This document shows positions 5,385-13,452 of a DNA stretch of 23,925 nucleotides, in pieces. How positions within the stretch are numbered: position 1 is the first letter of the stretch; each line of letters opens with the position of its first letter. The translations under genes were made by a program, and so were the position numbers. The DNA is from Desulfovibrionaceae bacterium (GTDB lineage: Bacteria; Desulfobacterota; Desulfovibrionia; Desulfovibrionales; Desulfovibrionaceae), in NCBI GenBank assembly GCA_900770205.1, contig CAAGJV010000046.1, positions 1 to 23,925 on the forward strand, read 5' to 3'. The notes under the pieces are model-generated. The model did not search any database. It was not told the DNA's origin and saw only the letters and a list, made by a program, of their open reading frames with translations.

Positions 5385-8129
5385 TTATTCCATGGGCCGG
5401 AAGGAGGTGAGGATGGTCGTGGCCAGTATAGTGATGCCGTATTCTCTCTGCAGGCTGAACATGGCTGGAGAATCGTGGGGAGCATCTGCCATGCGCTTCT
5501 GGATGGCGTAGGCCATTTGCTCTCCTTTGGCGGCGAGAGCCTGCATTCTTTCCGGGTGCGCTTTGATGGCGTTCACCAGGCCGGGATTGCGGGCGAAAAA
5601 TGCCTGGCGGGAATAGGTGGAGAGTGCGGAAAGCTCATCGGCGCCCATGCTGCTGAATTCCCCTGCGGGGAAGATGCTCTGCGGCAGGTCGTTCTGCTGC
5701 ATGCCCAGGGAAAGGAAGAGCCCCATGAGTTCGTCATCGGTCACGCTTGGGGAGATTATGGCCTCTTCTATGCCGGCGCTTCTCATGTCATCGGCTATGC
5801 GGACGCAGTTTTCCAGAAATTCTCCATGGCGCAGGGCTGGGTTGGTGAGAATATCGCTTTTCCATGCAGCGGCCATATCATCGGGAAGATGGAAGCCGTT
5901 TATGGAATCGTACAGAGCGTGCTTTCCGGCAAGGAAGGCATCGACGATATCCTGATACTTTCCCTGAATTTCCGCCGTGGAGGGGAATGGAGCGGCAACG
6001 CCGGTTTCCGGTTTTTGGCAAAGATCGTCCAGATCTTTACGCAGATAGGCAAACTTTCCGCCGCTGCCAATGGCGACAAGGTTGAGCTTTTCTTTCACTT
6101 CGGCTTCGGAAAGGCCGGTTTTCTCCGCAAGGGAGGCATAGATATCGTTCAGCCCCTTGTTCCATGCATGGGCAATATCGTGCTGAACGCGCATGACTTC
6201 CCCGGCGTCTTTCAGTTCGCCAAGCAGGGCGGCAACGGCGGTGCGGTTTTGTGCGGCGGAAAGCAGATGCATGAGATCGGGGTGCCGTTTTGTCAGGATG
6301 ACGGCGGAAGCGCTGATCTGCGCATCGTCCAGATGCAGGCCCATGCCTTGGGCCATTTCTTTTAAAAGACCGCGGAAAGCGCCGTAGGCGGCAATACCGT
6401 GGGCCTCTTTTTCCAGCATGGCGGGCAGGGTTTCGGAAGTGACGACAGACGAGGATGCGCGTATTTCCCTGGAGAGAAGGGTGCCGAGATACTCATTCTT
6501 TTCATAGTTGAGGGCTTTGAGGGCAGCGCTTGTGTCACCTTCGGGGAGGCTGTCTGCCCCGAATTTTTCTCTTATGCCGGCTATGGCGGCATCCATTGCC
6601 TGGGAGAGGGTTGGCGCCATGTTCGGCTTGCCGAGTGTATCGGCGAGCTTTGCGTTCTTCCCGGAGATATCGGGCATGCCGTAGAACATATCCCTTACCG
6701 TTATGGTGGCAACCATGAACTGTTCGTTCTGAATACTGTTCATATTGCCGCCAGCGCAGTCTTCATCCACAAGAGCTCGCAGAGCGTTCGTCAACTCCGG
6801 CTGGGAGCGGAATATCTGATTGAGTTCCGGATTGGCATCGAGCATGGACTGCATGGCGTAGGAGCGTGCCTGATCCTGCCCTTCGCTGCCCATTTCGATC
6901 CATGTTTCCAAGCCATAATGATCTTTGAGCATGCCGTCTACCTTCGCGCCTATACTGTAGAGCAGGCCGGCAATTTCCCGCTGGCTGAATTCTCCGGCGG
7001 GGGCCTTCAGGGCAGAGATAAGAGAATTTGCATTTATGCTGGAGCCAACATGGTGAAAGACAGATATCATATTGCCTTTGCTCAAGGTAGACTGGGCAAG
7101 AACATCGGCCTTCCATTCGTCTTTCAGTTCCGCAGACACGTTGAGCGCGTCTATGGAATGGTAAAGCTCTGCTTTGGCCCGAATGAAGTTGTCGGCCAAC
7201 GCCATGAAGGACTGCCTGATTTCTTCATCGTTCGGGCGAATATTCTTTTGGGTGATGCTCTGCCTGTGAACATTGAAATTGTTTTGCAACTTCTTCATAT
7301 CCAGCTGGGCACGGATGGATGCTTCGCTCAGGCCGGTATTTTCCGCCAGTGCCGCAACAACATGGTTCATGGAGGTTTTGATTGCCTGGTACATGGTGTT
7401 CCTCAGGCTGACATAGTTTTCCATCTTCGGGCGGAAATCTTCTATGGCGGCGGTTAATTCCTGTTCGTTATGGCAGGCCTGAAGGGCAGCGGCAAAATCG
7501 GGGTGAGCCTTCAGGATGTTTGTGGGCATGTTGCTGATGATTGGAGTATCATCGTAGCCGATGGAAGCGCAGTGCTGCTTCAGCGCTTCGGAAAAGGTAT
7601 GCTTGCCGATAAGCGGAGCAGCTTTTTCGTTGATGAGGGCGCGAAGGCCCTCCGGCGTTACTTCATGGTTTGCTTCGTAAATGGCGGTTCTTACTTCCGA
7701 CATGAGTTCCTTGTGGAAGGGAAGGTTTTTTAGGGGGGTATCTTCCGGGAGAAGGGATGTTCCGAACAAGGCTCGCAGATCGGCAGCGGCTTCGCTTATG
7801 GCAGATTGGAAGGTGGCGCTCAGCGTGCCGGCCTTCAGGTTTTCGACAAGAGCATTATTAAGTTCATCGGCCATGGGGGCAGCCTGCGGCAGAGCCTGCC
7901 GCCCAACGCGGGGAGCCTGCGCTTCCCCTGCACGGGCATGATGGACAATGGCCCGTATGCCCTCGGAAATGCCGAGGGTGAATATGCCAAGAACGACCCT
8001 GCCTGCAATGGCAGCGGCGGAAGGGCGGGCTCCGCGAAGCTGAGCCGGAGCATTGGCGTTATTGAGAGCTTCTGCTTGAGGGGCATTCTGCGGTACTGAT
8101 GTGTTGTTTATCTGAGTGATGCCTGGCAT
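5385..8129 (-). CDS. Large putative type III effector with duplicated domain
   Basis: I do not recognise a named family for this 914-residue protein. It has no Sec signal. The first 40 residues are rich in Asn, Gln, Ala and Pro, nearly free of charge and probably disordered (MPGITQINNTSVPQ...), like type III secretion signals. A mildly hydrophobic stretch follows (about 39-62, RVVLGIFTLGISEG), then a mostly helical body. The body contains two diverged copies of one domain, about 104-482 and 507-884. Paired landmarks are LAENTGLSEASIRAQL with LAEKTGLSEAEVKEKL, and ELYHSIDALNVSAELKDEWK with ALYDSINGFHLPDDMAAAWK. The ATG at 8129 has a perfect AAGGAG five bases upstream; an in-frame start at 8171 would lie outside that site. 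The CesT-type chaperone just downstream and a sigma-54 promoter upstream support an exported effector or translocated toxin. No catalytic motif is visible and its activity is unknown. Confidence 0.75.
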   Translation of the reverse strand: MPGITQINNTSVPQNAPQAEALNNANAPAQLRGARPSAAAIAGRVVLGIFTLGISEGIRAIVHHARAGEAQAPRVGRQALPQAAPMADELNNALVENLKAGTLSATFQSAISEAAADLRALFGTSLLPEDTPLKNLPFHKELMSEVRTAIYEANHEVTPEGLRALINEKAAPLIGKHTFSEALKQHCASIGYDDTPIISNMPTNILKAHPDFAAALQACHNEQELTAAIEDFRPKMENYVSLRNTMYQAIKTSMNHVVAALAENTGLSEASIRAQLDMKKLQNNFNVHRQSITQKNIRPNDEEIRQSFMALADNFIRAKAELYHSIDALNVSAELKDEWKADVLAQSTLSKGNMISVFHHVGSSINANSLISALKAPAGEFSQREIAGLLYSIGAKVDGMLKDHYGLETWIEMGSEGQDQARSYAMQSMLDANPELNQIFRSQPELTNALRALVDEDCAGGNMNSIQNEQFMVATITVRDMFYGMPDISGKNAKLADTLGKPNMAPTLSQAMDAAIAGIREKFGADSLPEGDTSAALKALNYEKNEYLGTLLSREIRASSSVVTSETLPAMLEKEAHGIAAYGAFRGLLKEMAQGMGLHLDDAQISASAVILTKRHPDLMHLLSAAQNRTAVAALLGELKDAGEVMRVQHDIAHAWNKGLNDIYASLAEKTGLSEAEVKEKLNLVAIGSGGKFAYLRKDLDDLCQKPETGVAAPFPSTAEIQGKYQDIVDAFLAGKHALYDSINGFHLPDDMAAAWKSDILTNPALRHGEFLENCVRIADDMRSAGIEEAIISPSVTDDELMGLFLSLGMQQNDLPQSIFPAGEFSSMGADELSALSTYSRQAFFARNPGLVNAIKAHPERMQALAAKGEQMAYAIQKRMADAPHDSPAMFSLQREYGITILATTILTSFRPME
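5478..6611 (-). repeat. Second copy of the effector's internal domain
   Basis: Residues about 507-884 of the large protein align end to end with residues about 104-482. Matching landmarks in order are KFGADSLPEGDT, ILTKRHPDLMHLLSAA, SLAEKTGLSEAEVKEKL, DAFLAGKHALYDSIN, WKSDILTNPALRHG and NPGLVNAIKAHPERMQAL. The copies are diverged at protein level, so the duplication is old and not a DNA-level repeat. Boundaries are by eye. Confidence 0.7.
6684..7820 (-). repeat. First copy of the effector's internal domain
   Basis: Residues about 104-482 carry the counterparts of the second copy: LFGTSLLPEDT, ILKAHPDFAAALQACH, ALAENTGLSEASIRAQL, DNFIRAKAELYHSID, WKADVLAQSTLSKG and NPELNQIFRSQPELTNAL. The order and spacing of these blocks are the same in both copies, which supports a tandem duplication of one fold. 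Confidence 0.7.
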
Positions 8130-8176
8130 GGGTTCTCCTTTTTTATAAAATGGTTGAGAGAGGACGTTCAATGCTA

Positions 8177-8192
8177 TGCAAAAAATATGCCG
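8177..8192 (-). promoter_or_regulatory. Sigma-54 (-24/-12) promoter of the effector-chaperone pair
   Basis: The minus strand reads CGGCATATTTTTTGCA, which matches the RpoN consensus TGGCAYRNNNNTTGCW at every defined position except the first. The invariant GG and GC dinucleotides are exactly ten bases apart. Transcription would begin near 8166, leaving a leader of about 36 bases that contains the AAGGAG site before the ATG at 8129. Sigma-54 promoters need an ATP-driven activator bound upstream; a 21-base dyad lies at a suitable distance. I found no comparable match ahead of the other genes in this window. Confidence 0.65.
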
Positions 8193-8285
8193 TAAGATAA
8201 TTGTTGTGGATGGATGCTGTAACTGGCTTTTATGTCATCACATTTTATCGTGTTCGTTCTGGCTGTATTTTCCTTATATTCCCTT

Positions 8286-8306
8286 CATGGCAACATTGTT
8301 GGCATG
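8286..8306. promoter_or_regulatory. 21-base dyad, likely activator-binding site
   Basis: The half-sites CATGGCAACA (8286-8295) and TGTTGGCATG (8297-8306) are arranged symmetrically around T8296. Nine of ten positions are complementary; only the pair at 8290 and 8302 fails. It lies in the 208-base gap between the GspF-like and effector genes, centred about 130 bases upstream of the start predicted from the sigma-54 promoter. That is where enhancer-binding proteins normally sit. No T-run follows it on the minus strand, so a terminator for the upstream operon is less likely. Confidence 0.5.
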
Positions 8307-8337
8307 AAAACGTGTTTTTCAGCATGGTGGACACGGC

Positions 8338-9549
8338 TTACATGGCGAGCTTGCTCATGTCCCACATGGGCATGAAAATGGCCAGAGCGAAGAAAAGAAC
8401 AAGAATACCAAGAAGAATGAGAAGAAGGGGCGCTATGGAATCCGCCATGCGGGATACGGCAAATTCCACCTCGTCATCATAGTGCCTGGCCATTTCCTCC
8501 ATAACCAGGTCGAGGTGGCCGGAGCTTTCCCCTACCTGAATCATGTTGATGGCAAGAGGTGTCATGCAGGTAATTTCGCTGATGGGGCCGGAAAGGCCCT
8601 GCCCTGAGGTAAGCTTGTTCTTTACTTCGGCAAATTGTCTGGCGATGAGGGCATTGTCCAGGGTTTCGCCAAGAATATCCAGAGAATCAATCAGTGAAAC
8701 GCCGCTTTTCTGAAGAAGACTGAAAATGGCGGCAAAGCGTGCCAGCATGGATTTTTGTACCACAGGGCCGGCAATGGGAATACGCAGGGCAAGGGCATCC
8801 TTCCACAGCTTGCCTGATGGAGTTGTAAGCCACCAGCGCAAGCCCATGATTAATGCGAGGACAGAAGGCACGACGATCCACCACCATTCGGTAATATGTT
8901 CATTCATGGAAATGGCAATACGGGTGGGAAGAGGGAGCTCGATATTTGCCGTGCGGAAGATAGAGGCAAACTTGGGGATGATAAAGTTGAGCAGAAACAG
9001 AAAAGCGAACGCCATGCAGACAAGAACCATTTTGGGGTAGCGCAGTGCGGAATCGATCTGTTTCCGAGTTTTTTCTTCATGGTCGAGCATATAGGAAAGA
9101 CGGGAGAGAACTTCATCGAGCGCTCCGCTTGTTTCTCCTGCACGGAGCATGGCACAGTAGAGGGGAGGGAAGATGCGTGCATGCCGGGCAAATGCGGTAT
9201 GGAGCGTGCCGCCTTCCAGAATATGCTGATGGATGTCTGCCAGGGCACTGCGCAGAACGTTGTTTTCCGTTTGATGCTGAAGCATGCGGAGAACTTCTGT
9301 AATGGCTACGCCAGCGGAAAGAAGCGTGCGGAACTGCTTGGTGAACAGGATAATATCGCGCAGGGGGACGGAGCGGGAAAAAAAGGTGCGAAGGCGGAAG
9401 GCGGATAGTGAGGAAACAGACTGCAGCTTTGTGGCGGCTATTCCTCGATTGAAAAGTTCTTTTTGCGCCGCTTCGGCATTTTCTGCCTGTATGGAACCGG
9501 AAAGATGAATTCCCTCGCTGTTGATGCCTTCGTATCGGTATTCTTTCAT
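8338..9549 (-). CDS. GspF/PilC/MshG-like inner-membrane platform protein
   Basis: The polytopic platform protein couples the assembly ATPase to pilin addition. Its 403 residues have the family's two repeated cytoplasmic domains. The first is about 65-170, with FTKQFRTLLSAGVAITEVLRML. The second is about 260-370, with FAAIFSLLQKSGVSLIDSLD and NMIQVGESSGHLDLVMEEMA. Hydrophobic spans lie near 170-190, 222-242 and 368-393. The N-terminal YRYEGINSEGIHLSGSIQAEN is the usual lead-in. The ending FMPMWDMSKLAM resembles MshG. The gene starts 11 bases after the GspE-like gene, so the two share a transcript. The gap after its stop holds the dyad and the sigma-54 promoter. Confidence 0.93.
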   Translation of the reverse strand: MKEYRYEGINSEGIHLSGSIQAENAEAAQKELFNRGIAATKLQSVSSLSAFRLRTFFSRSVPLRDIILFTKQFRTLLSAGVAITEVLRMLQHQTENNVLRSALADIHQHILEGGTLHTAFARHARIFPPLYCAMLRAGETSGALDEVLSRLSYMLDHEEKTRKQIDSALRYPKMVLVCMAFAFLFLLNFIIPKFASIFRTANIELPLPTRIAISMNEHITEWWWIVVPSVLALIMGLRWWLTTPSGKLWKDALALRIPIAGPVVQKSMLARFAAIFSLLQKSGVSLIDSLDILGETLDNALIARQFAEVKNKLTSGQGLSGPISEITCMTPLAINMIQVGESSGHLDLVMEEMARHYDDEVEFAVSRMADSIAPLLLILLGILVLFFALAIFMPMWDMSKLAM

Positions 9550-9560
9550 AGCAGGTGTTC

Positions 9561-11270
9561 CTATGCGATAGCTACACGAGCTGCTTCTTCCACCGTGGTT
9601 TTCCCGGCAAGAATTTTGGCACGGGCGTCTTCTCCAAGAGATATCATTCCGTGGTCCATAGCCATGCGCCGTAAGGCCTGCATGGATTTTCCGTGAGAAA
9701 TAGCATCCTGGATATCAGGGGGTATGGGCATGACCTCAAAAATGCCGATACGTCCGCTGAATCCTGTATTTCCGCAATGGCGGCAGCCTTTTCCGTGAAG
9801 GAAGGGGGCATCGGTTTTCGACAGGCCAGCCAGACGCAGCATGGCTTCTGATGGCGTGTATTCTTCCGTACAGTAGGGGCAGATGGTGCGCACAAGGCGC
9901 TGGGCAAAGGAGCAGAGCAGTACGGAAGCTACGAGATACGGTTCTATGCCCATATCCATGAGGCGTGATATGGCTCCCGTGCTGTCGTTCGTGTGCAGGG
10001 TGGAGAGAACAAGATGACCGGTAAGAGCAGCCTGCAGCGCAATGCGTGCCGTTTCTCCATCGCGGATTTCACCAACCATAATAACATCGGGGTCTTGCCG
10101 GAGAATGGAACGGAGCCCGGAGGCAAATGTCATGCCGGCACGGGTATTCAGCTGAACCTGACGGACTCCGTCCATGCGGTATTCAACGGGATCCTCCAGT
10201 GTGACAGTGTTGATATCGCTGCGGCTGATCATGCGGAGAATGGAATAAAGGCTGGTGCTTTTCCCGCTGCCTGTGGGGCCTGTGGAGAGAATCATGCCGT
10301 AGGGGCGGCGGATATAGGTTTCCAGCATGGAACAGTCATGTTCCGACATGCCAAGCTGCGGCAGCGTATACACTCTGTTCGTGCTCATATCGAGAAGGCG
10401 GAGAACAACATTTTCTCCATGCACGGTAGGCAGTGTGGAAACACGGATATTGATTTCCCTTCCATCAACCCGGACGGTGAAGCGGCCGTCTTGAGGAATG
10501 CGCGTGATGGAAATATCCAGTCCGGAGAGCACCTTGATGCGGGAAACGATGGATGGCCCCGCTGCCTTCTGAATGTGAGAGACAAGTCGGAGCAGGCCAT
10601 CGATGCGGAAGCGTACCTGTATATCTTCGCGGCATGGCGTTATATGGATATCGCTTGCGTTTTCTCTTACTCCCTGGGCGATGATGGCATTGACCATCCT
10701 GATGACGGGGGCATCGTTGGGAGAGCCCGTATCGCTTATGTCTTCCTCGTTTTTCTGTAACAGTTCCAGTCCGTCTTTGCTGTCGGATGTATTGCCGAGG
10801 TTCTGAGAGACGGTATCAAGGCCTGTGTATTGCCCGTAAACGGCAGCGTATATGTCACCAAATTCGCGGCGAAGACAGATAACAGGTTCTATATCAAGGC
10901 CGGTAATGTCTTCGAGCTTATCAACGGAGTTCGTGTTGAGCGGATCGAGCATGGCCATGAACAGCAGATTTTTCTTCAGCATAAGCGGAACTGCTTTCAA
11001 AGCCTGTGCCTCACGGAAGGAAAGCAGGGCGGCAAGATCCTTCCCCGGGAGCATGGTTTTCGCGTCATATCGAGAGAGACTGCTTACCTGACTGCACAGA
11101 GCGTCTACGATCTGCTCTTCGGTAAGAAGCCCTTCCTTCTCAAGGAATTCGCCAAGGCGTAATCCCTGGATTTTAGACCGGCGAAGAGCGTCTTCCAGCT
11201 GATTTTTATTGATCAGCCCTTCTTCTATGAGTATCTCGCCGATCTGGCGGCGTTTTTTCGTGGCAGGCAC
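9561..11270 (-). CDS. GspE/PilB/MshE-like pilus assembly ATPase
   Basis: The hexameric ATPase of 569 residues powers pilin assembly. The N-terminus has a two-part MshEN-type region: QIGEILIEEGLINKNQLEDAL (9-29) and RLGEFLEKEGLLTEEQIVDAL (38-58). In MshE this fold binds c-di-GMP; here the first half has Gln where the consensus has the Arg of RLG. The ATPase core carries IPQDGRF (258-264), Walker A GPTGSGKST (331-339), Asp box LEDPVEY (358-364), Walker B DVIMVGE (395-401) and the His box TGHLVLSTLHT (417-427). A zinc-binding set C464, C467, C496, C499 closes the family features. It starts with GTG at 11270, with AAAGGAG seven bases upstream. Together with the secretin upstream and platform protein downstream it matches the MSHA order mshL...E-G. 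Confidence 0.94.
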   Translation of the reverse strand: MPATKKRRQIGEILIEEGLINKNQLEDALRRSKIQGLRLGEFLEKEGLLTEEQIVDALCSQVSSLSRYDAKTMLPGKDLAALLSFREAQALKAVPLMLKKNLLFMAMLDPLNTNSVDKLEDITGLDIEPVICLRREFGDIYAAVYGQYTGLDTVSQNLGNTSDSKDGLELLQKNEEDISDTGSPNDAPVIRMVNAIIAQGVRENASDIHITPCREDIQVRFRIDGLLRLVSHIQKAAGPSIVSRIKVLSGLDISITRIPQDGRFTVRVDGREINIRVSTLPTVHGENVVLRLLDMSTNRVYTLPQLGMSEHDCSMLETYIRRPYGMILSTGPTGSGKSTSLYSILRMISRSDINTVTLEDPVEYRMDGVRQVQLNTRAGMTFASGLRSILRQDPDVIMVGEIRDGETARIALQAALTGHLVLSTLHTNDSTGAISRLMDMGIEPYLVASVLLCSFAQRLVRTICPYCTEEYTPSEAMLRLAGLSKTDAPFLHGKGCRHCGNTGFSGRIGIFEVMPIPPDIQDAISHGKSMQALRRMAMDHGMISLGEDARAKILAGKTTVEEAARVAIA

Positions 11271-11338
11271 GCTGAGGCTCCTTTGTTCGATGCCTTATGC
11301 TCGTTGCCAGAGCTGTGGTATGATAGATGGTGATGGCC

Positions 11339-12874
11339 TTATTTTCCGGGGGTAAGCGGGCGGGGTTCATAGTCTGCCGGCGAGCGTACGGGCAGGATGA
11401 CAGGGGTAATGAATATGAGGACTTCTTCCATATAATTTGAATGATTCGTTGAACCAAACAGGTACCGGCCTCCGGGGAGATTTCTCAATCCAGGTACACC
11501 GGCATCGGTATTGTTTTTCCGTTCTTTGGTAAGGCCGGAAATAACGACTGTTTCTCCGCTGCGCATGATAAGAGTGGTTTCTGTCTGCTTTTTGATAATA
11601 TAGGGATTGCCCTCCACGGAACGGGAACTGTCCACCTCGTCTTTTTTGACAAGGACTTTCAGCTTGAGGTTCTGGGCATCGATAACATTGGGGGTCATTT
11701 CAAGGCGCAGAACGGCATCTTCAAAGCGGACATCGTTGTCTCCGTTATCTACACGGCTGACATAGGGAACTTTTTCGCCGTTTTCCGTGTAGGCCATTTT
11801 ATTATCAAGGGTGGTGATAGAGGGGGTGGAGAGAATATTAAGTTCGCCTTCTTTTTCCATGAGGTTCAGCTGCATTTCCAGCATGTTACCAGCAATGCTT
11901 CCGTACATGAAGGAAAGAGCGCTTGTTCCTGTGCTGTTGGTTTGCGCGCTGTAGTCGAGCCCCCATGGCATGCCGGACATGCCTCCTGCCGTTCCCCATC
12001 CGCTGCTTGAAGGATCGCTGCCGAAGGTGCCTGCTGCCCCGGAACCGGCCCAAAGTCCGTTTTTCTGCGCCGTACGCAGGATGCCTCCCCATTTCATTCC
12101 CAGCTCTCTGGCTTTTTCCTTCGTTGTTTCTACGATATAGGCCTTGAGCTGTACCTGGGGGCGCGGCCTGTCCAGGTGTTCGATGAGGGCAAGGAGTCTT
12201 TCCCTGTCTCCTGAAGGGCATTGAATGATAAGGGCATTGGTATGTTTGTCTACATCAATGACGGTATCTTTCTGCTGCCCTGCCAGGCGTGCGATGCTTT
12301 CCTTCAATTCCTGAGCTTCCGAGTAACGCACGGAAACGATGGAAAGGCTGATCGGGCCGACATGCCTGGCCTGGGAACGCTGCTCCTGCAGCTGATTGTC
12401 AAGAGTGAGCAGGTTGATTTCCTTCTGTTTTTCTGCCGCCGTGAGTATTTGAAGGATATGCCCCTGCCAGCGGTATTCCAAGCCGTTGGAGCTGAGTATG
12501 CTGCAGAATACGTCGCACCATGGCTGCTTGGCAACATTGAGGCTGACGGTGCCTGCAACTCCTGGGCTCAGCATGATGCTGATATTGGCGGCGGCAGAAA
12601 GTGAACGGAGGGCAACGCCCACATCAACGCCGTGCAGTTTGAGGGTAACGGGGGTTTTAGGGAGCGGCCGTTCTGTGCCGGAAGCAGAAGGTTCCGTGTG
12701 CTGCATAAGAACACGGGGTTCCGGATGCAGATCGGCTGTGGAGGGGGAATACCCCTGGCGTGTTTCCGCTTCTGCCTGCCAGTCGTGGGAGGATGTCTGC
12801 CTTGGGGGCTTTTCTGTACACGACAGGAGTAGGGCTGAACAGGCGATGATGCATGATAGTATGAGAATACGCAT
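11339..12874 (-). CDS. MshL/PilQ/GspD-type secretin lipoprotein
   Basis: This outer-membrane channel subunit has 511 residues. A lipoprotein signal ends at the lipobox LLSC, with C19 as the modified residue. A secretin N-terminal (STN/N0) domain lies at about 75-145 (LKLHGVDVGVALRSLSAAANISIML). An N1-like domain follows at about 175-250 (VSVRYSEAQELKESI...NALIIQCPSG). The C-terminal secretin core has ILSTPSITTLDN, LRLEMTPNVIDAQ, MRSGETVVISGLTKE and VPGLRNLPGGRYLFG, ending with EEVLIFITPVIL. A Gly/Ser-rich stretch before the core (about 275-305) is common in MshL-like secretins. The ring would let the pilus, or a secreted substrate, cross the outer membrane. A short stretch of 86 bases separates it from the PilP-like gene; I see no convincing promoter there. 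Confidence 0.94.
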   Translation of the reverse strand: MRILILSCIIACSALLLSCTEKPPRQTSSHDWQAEAETRQGYSPSTADLHPEPRVLMQHTEPSASGTERPLPKTPVTLKLHGVDVGVALRSLSAAANISIMLSPGVAGTVSLNVAKQPWCDVFCSILSSNGLEYRWQGHILQILTAAEKQKEINLLTLDNQLQEQRSQARHVGPISLSIVSVRYSEAQELKESIARLAGQQKDTVIDVDKHTNALIIQCPSGDRERLLALIEHLDRPRPQVQLKAYIVETTKEKARELGMKWGGILRTAQKNGLWAGSGAAGTFGSDPSSSGWGTAGGMSGMPWGLDYSAQTNSTGTSALSFMYGSIAGNMLEMQLNLMEKEGELNILSTPSITTLDNKMAYTENGEKVPYVSRVDNGDNDVRFEDAVLRLEMTPNVIDAQNLKLKVLVKKDEVDSSRSVEGNPYIIKKQTETTLIMRSGETVVISGLTKERKNNTDAGVPGLRNLPGGRYLFGSTNHSNYMEEVLIFITPVILPVRSPADYEPRPLTPGK

Positions 12875-12960
12875 AGAGTTTCCAATGGTTGAGGCTAAAG
12901 CGCCGGCGGCGTGATCTGCTCTTGCCGTAAAGTTGACAGGAACAAGTGGATTGCTCCGGT

Positions 12961-13452
12961 TTAGAATTCATCTCCGCTGTAGGGAAGTTCCCACTCCGTA
13001 TTTCTTGAAGCGGAGAAGAGTGTGACTGCATGGCCGGTGATATGCCTGACAATATCGCCCGTGCTGGGGATGGTGTCTTCTTCGGCATATTCCATACCAT
13101 TGATGACGGCAAGCCTGGAACCGGCGACATCAATGAAACCTGAGTAGACAAGACTGGTTGCTTCCTGCGTTCTCTGTTCCTTTTTCTGGCTGGCTGTTGC
13201 TGGACGAGGGGGAAGAAAGCACTCTCGTCCGGGGAGAATGAGTGATTTCTGGAGAATAAATTTTTTTGCATCCGTTAAAGGCATGGAAGCAAGAGCCGCC
13301 CCCAGTTCCTGGACAGCTCTGGAAACATCTCCGGCCTGGCTGGACGAAGCTTTTATGCCTGGGGAGAGAAAGTGCTCATAGGCGTAGTTGCCGGATGCTG
13401 CCAGAAAGGATGCGGCAACAAGGCAGACAAGAGTCCGTTCACGAGTTGTCAT
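12961..13452 (-). CDS. PilP/MshK/GspC-like inner-membrane protein
   Basis: This is a bitopic protein of 163 residues with a single N-terminal span (about 7-24) and a periplasmic tail. The C-terminal 60 residues (VYSGFIDVAGSRLAVINGMEYAEEDT...) look like the small beta domain of PilP/GspC/MshK. In those proteins it contacts the secretin's N0 domain and links it to the inner-membrane complex. The placement just before the secretin and after the PilO-like gene agrees with the MSHA order (J-K-L). The ATG at 13452 has GGGAG eight bases upstream and is preferred over a TTG at 13485. It overlaps the end of the PilO-like gene by 14 bases, suggesting translational coupling. Sequence similarity is weak, so the call rests partly on position. 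Confidence 0.68.
   Translation of the reverse strand: MTTRERTLVCLVAASFLAASGNYAYEHFLSPGIKASSSQAGDVSRAVQELGAALASMPLTDAKKFILQKSLILPGRECFLPPRPATASQKKEQRTQEATSLVYSGFIDVAGSRLAVINGMEYAEEDTIPSTGDIVRHITGHAVTLFSASRNTEWELPYSGDEF

Noticed and set aside
5376..8099. Series of long plus-strand open frames (up to 352 codons) opposite the effector gene
   Set aside because: They all lie in the frame exactly opposite the effector's codons. They stay open because the sense gene rarely uses TTA, CTA and TCA. They have no coherent protein features.
8137..8164. TTGAAC-16-TATAAA as a sigma-70 promoter for the effector gene
   Set aside because: The hexamers are fair, but transcription would start inside the ribosome site AAGGAG and leave no working leader. 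The sigma-54 site just upstream explains the region better.
9993..10760. 255-codon plus-strand open frame opposite the GspE-like gene
   Set aside because: It is in the codon-aligned antisense register of an unmistakable ATPase gene; it looks like the same codon-avoidance artefact.
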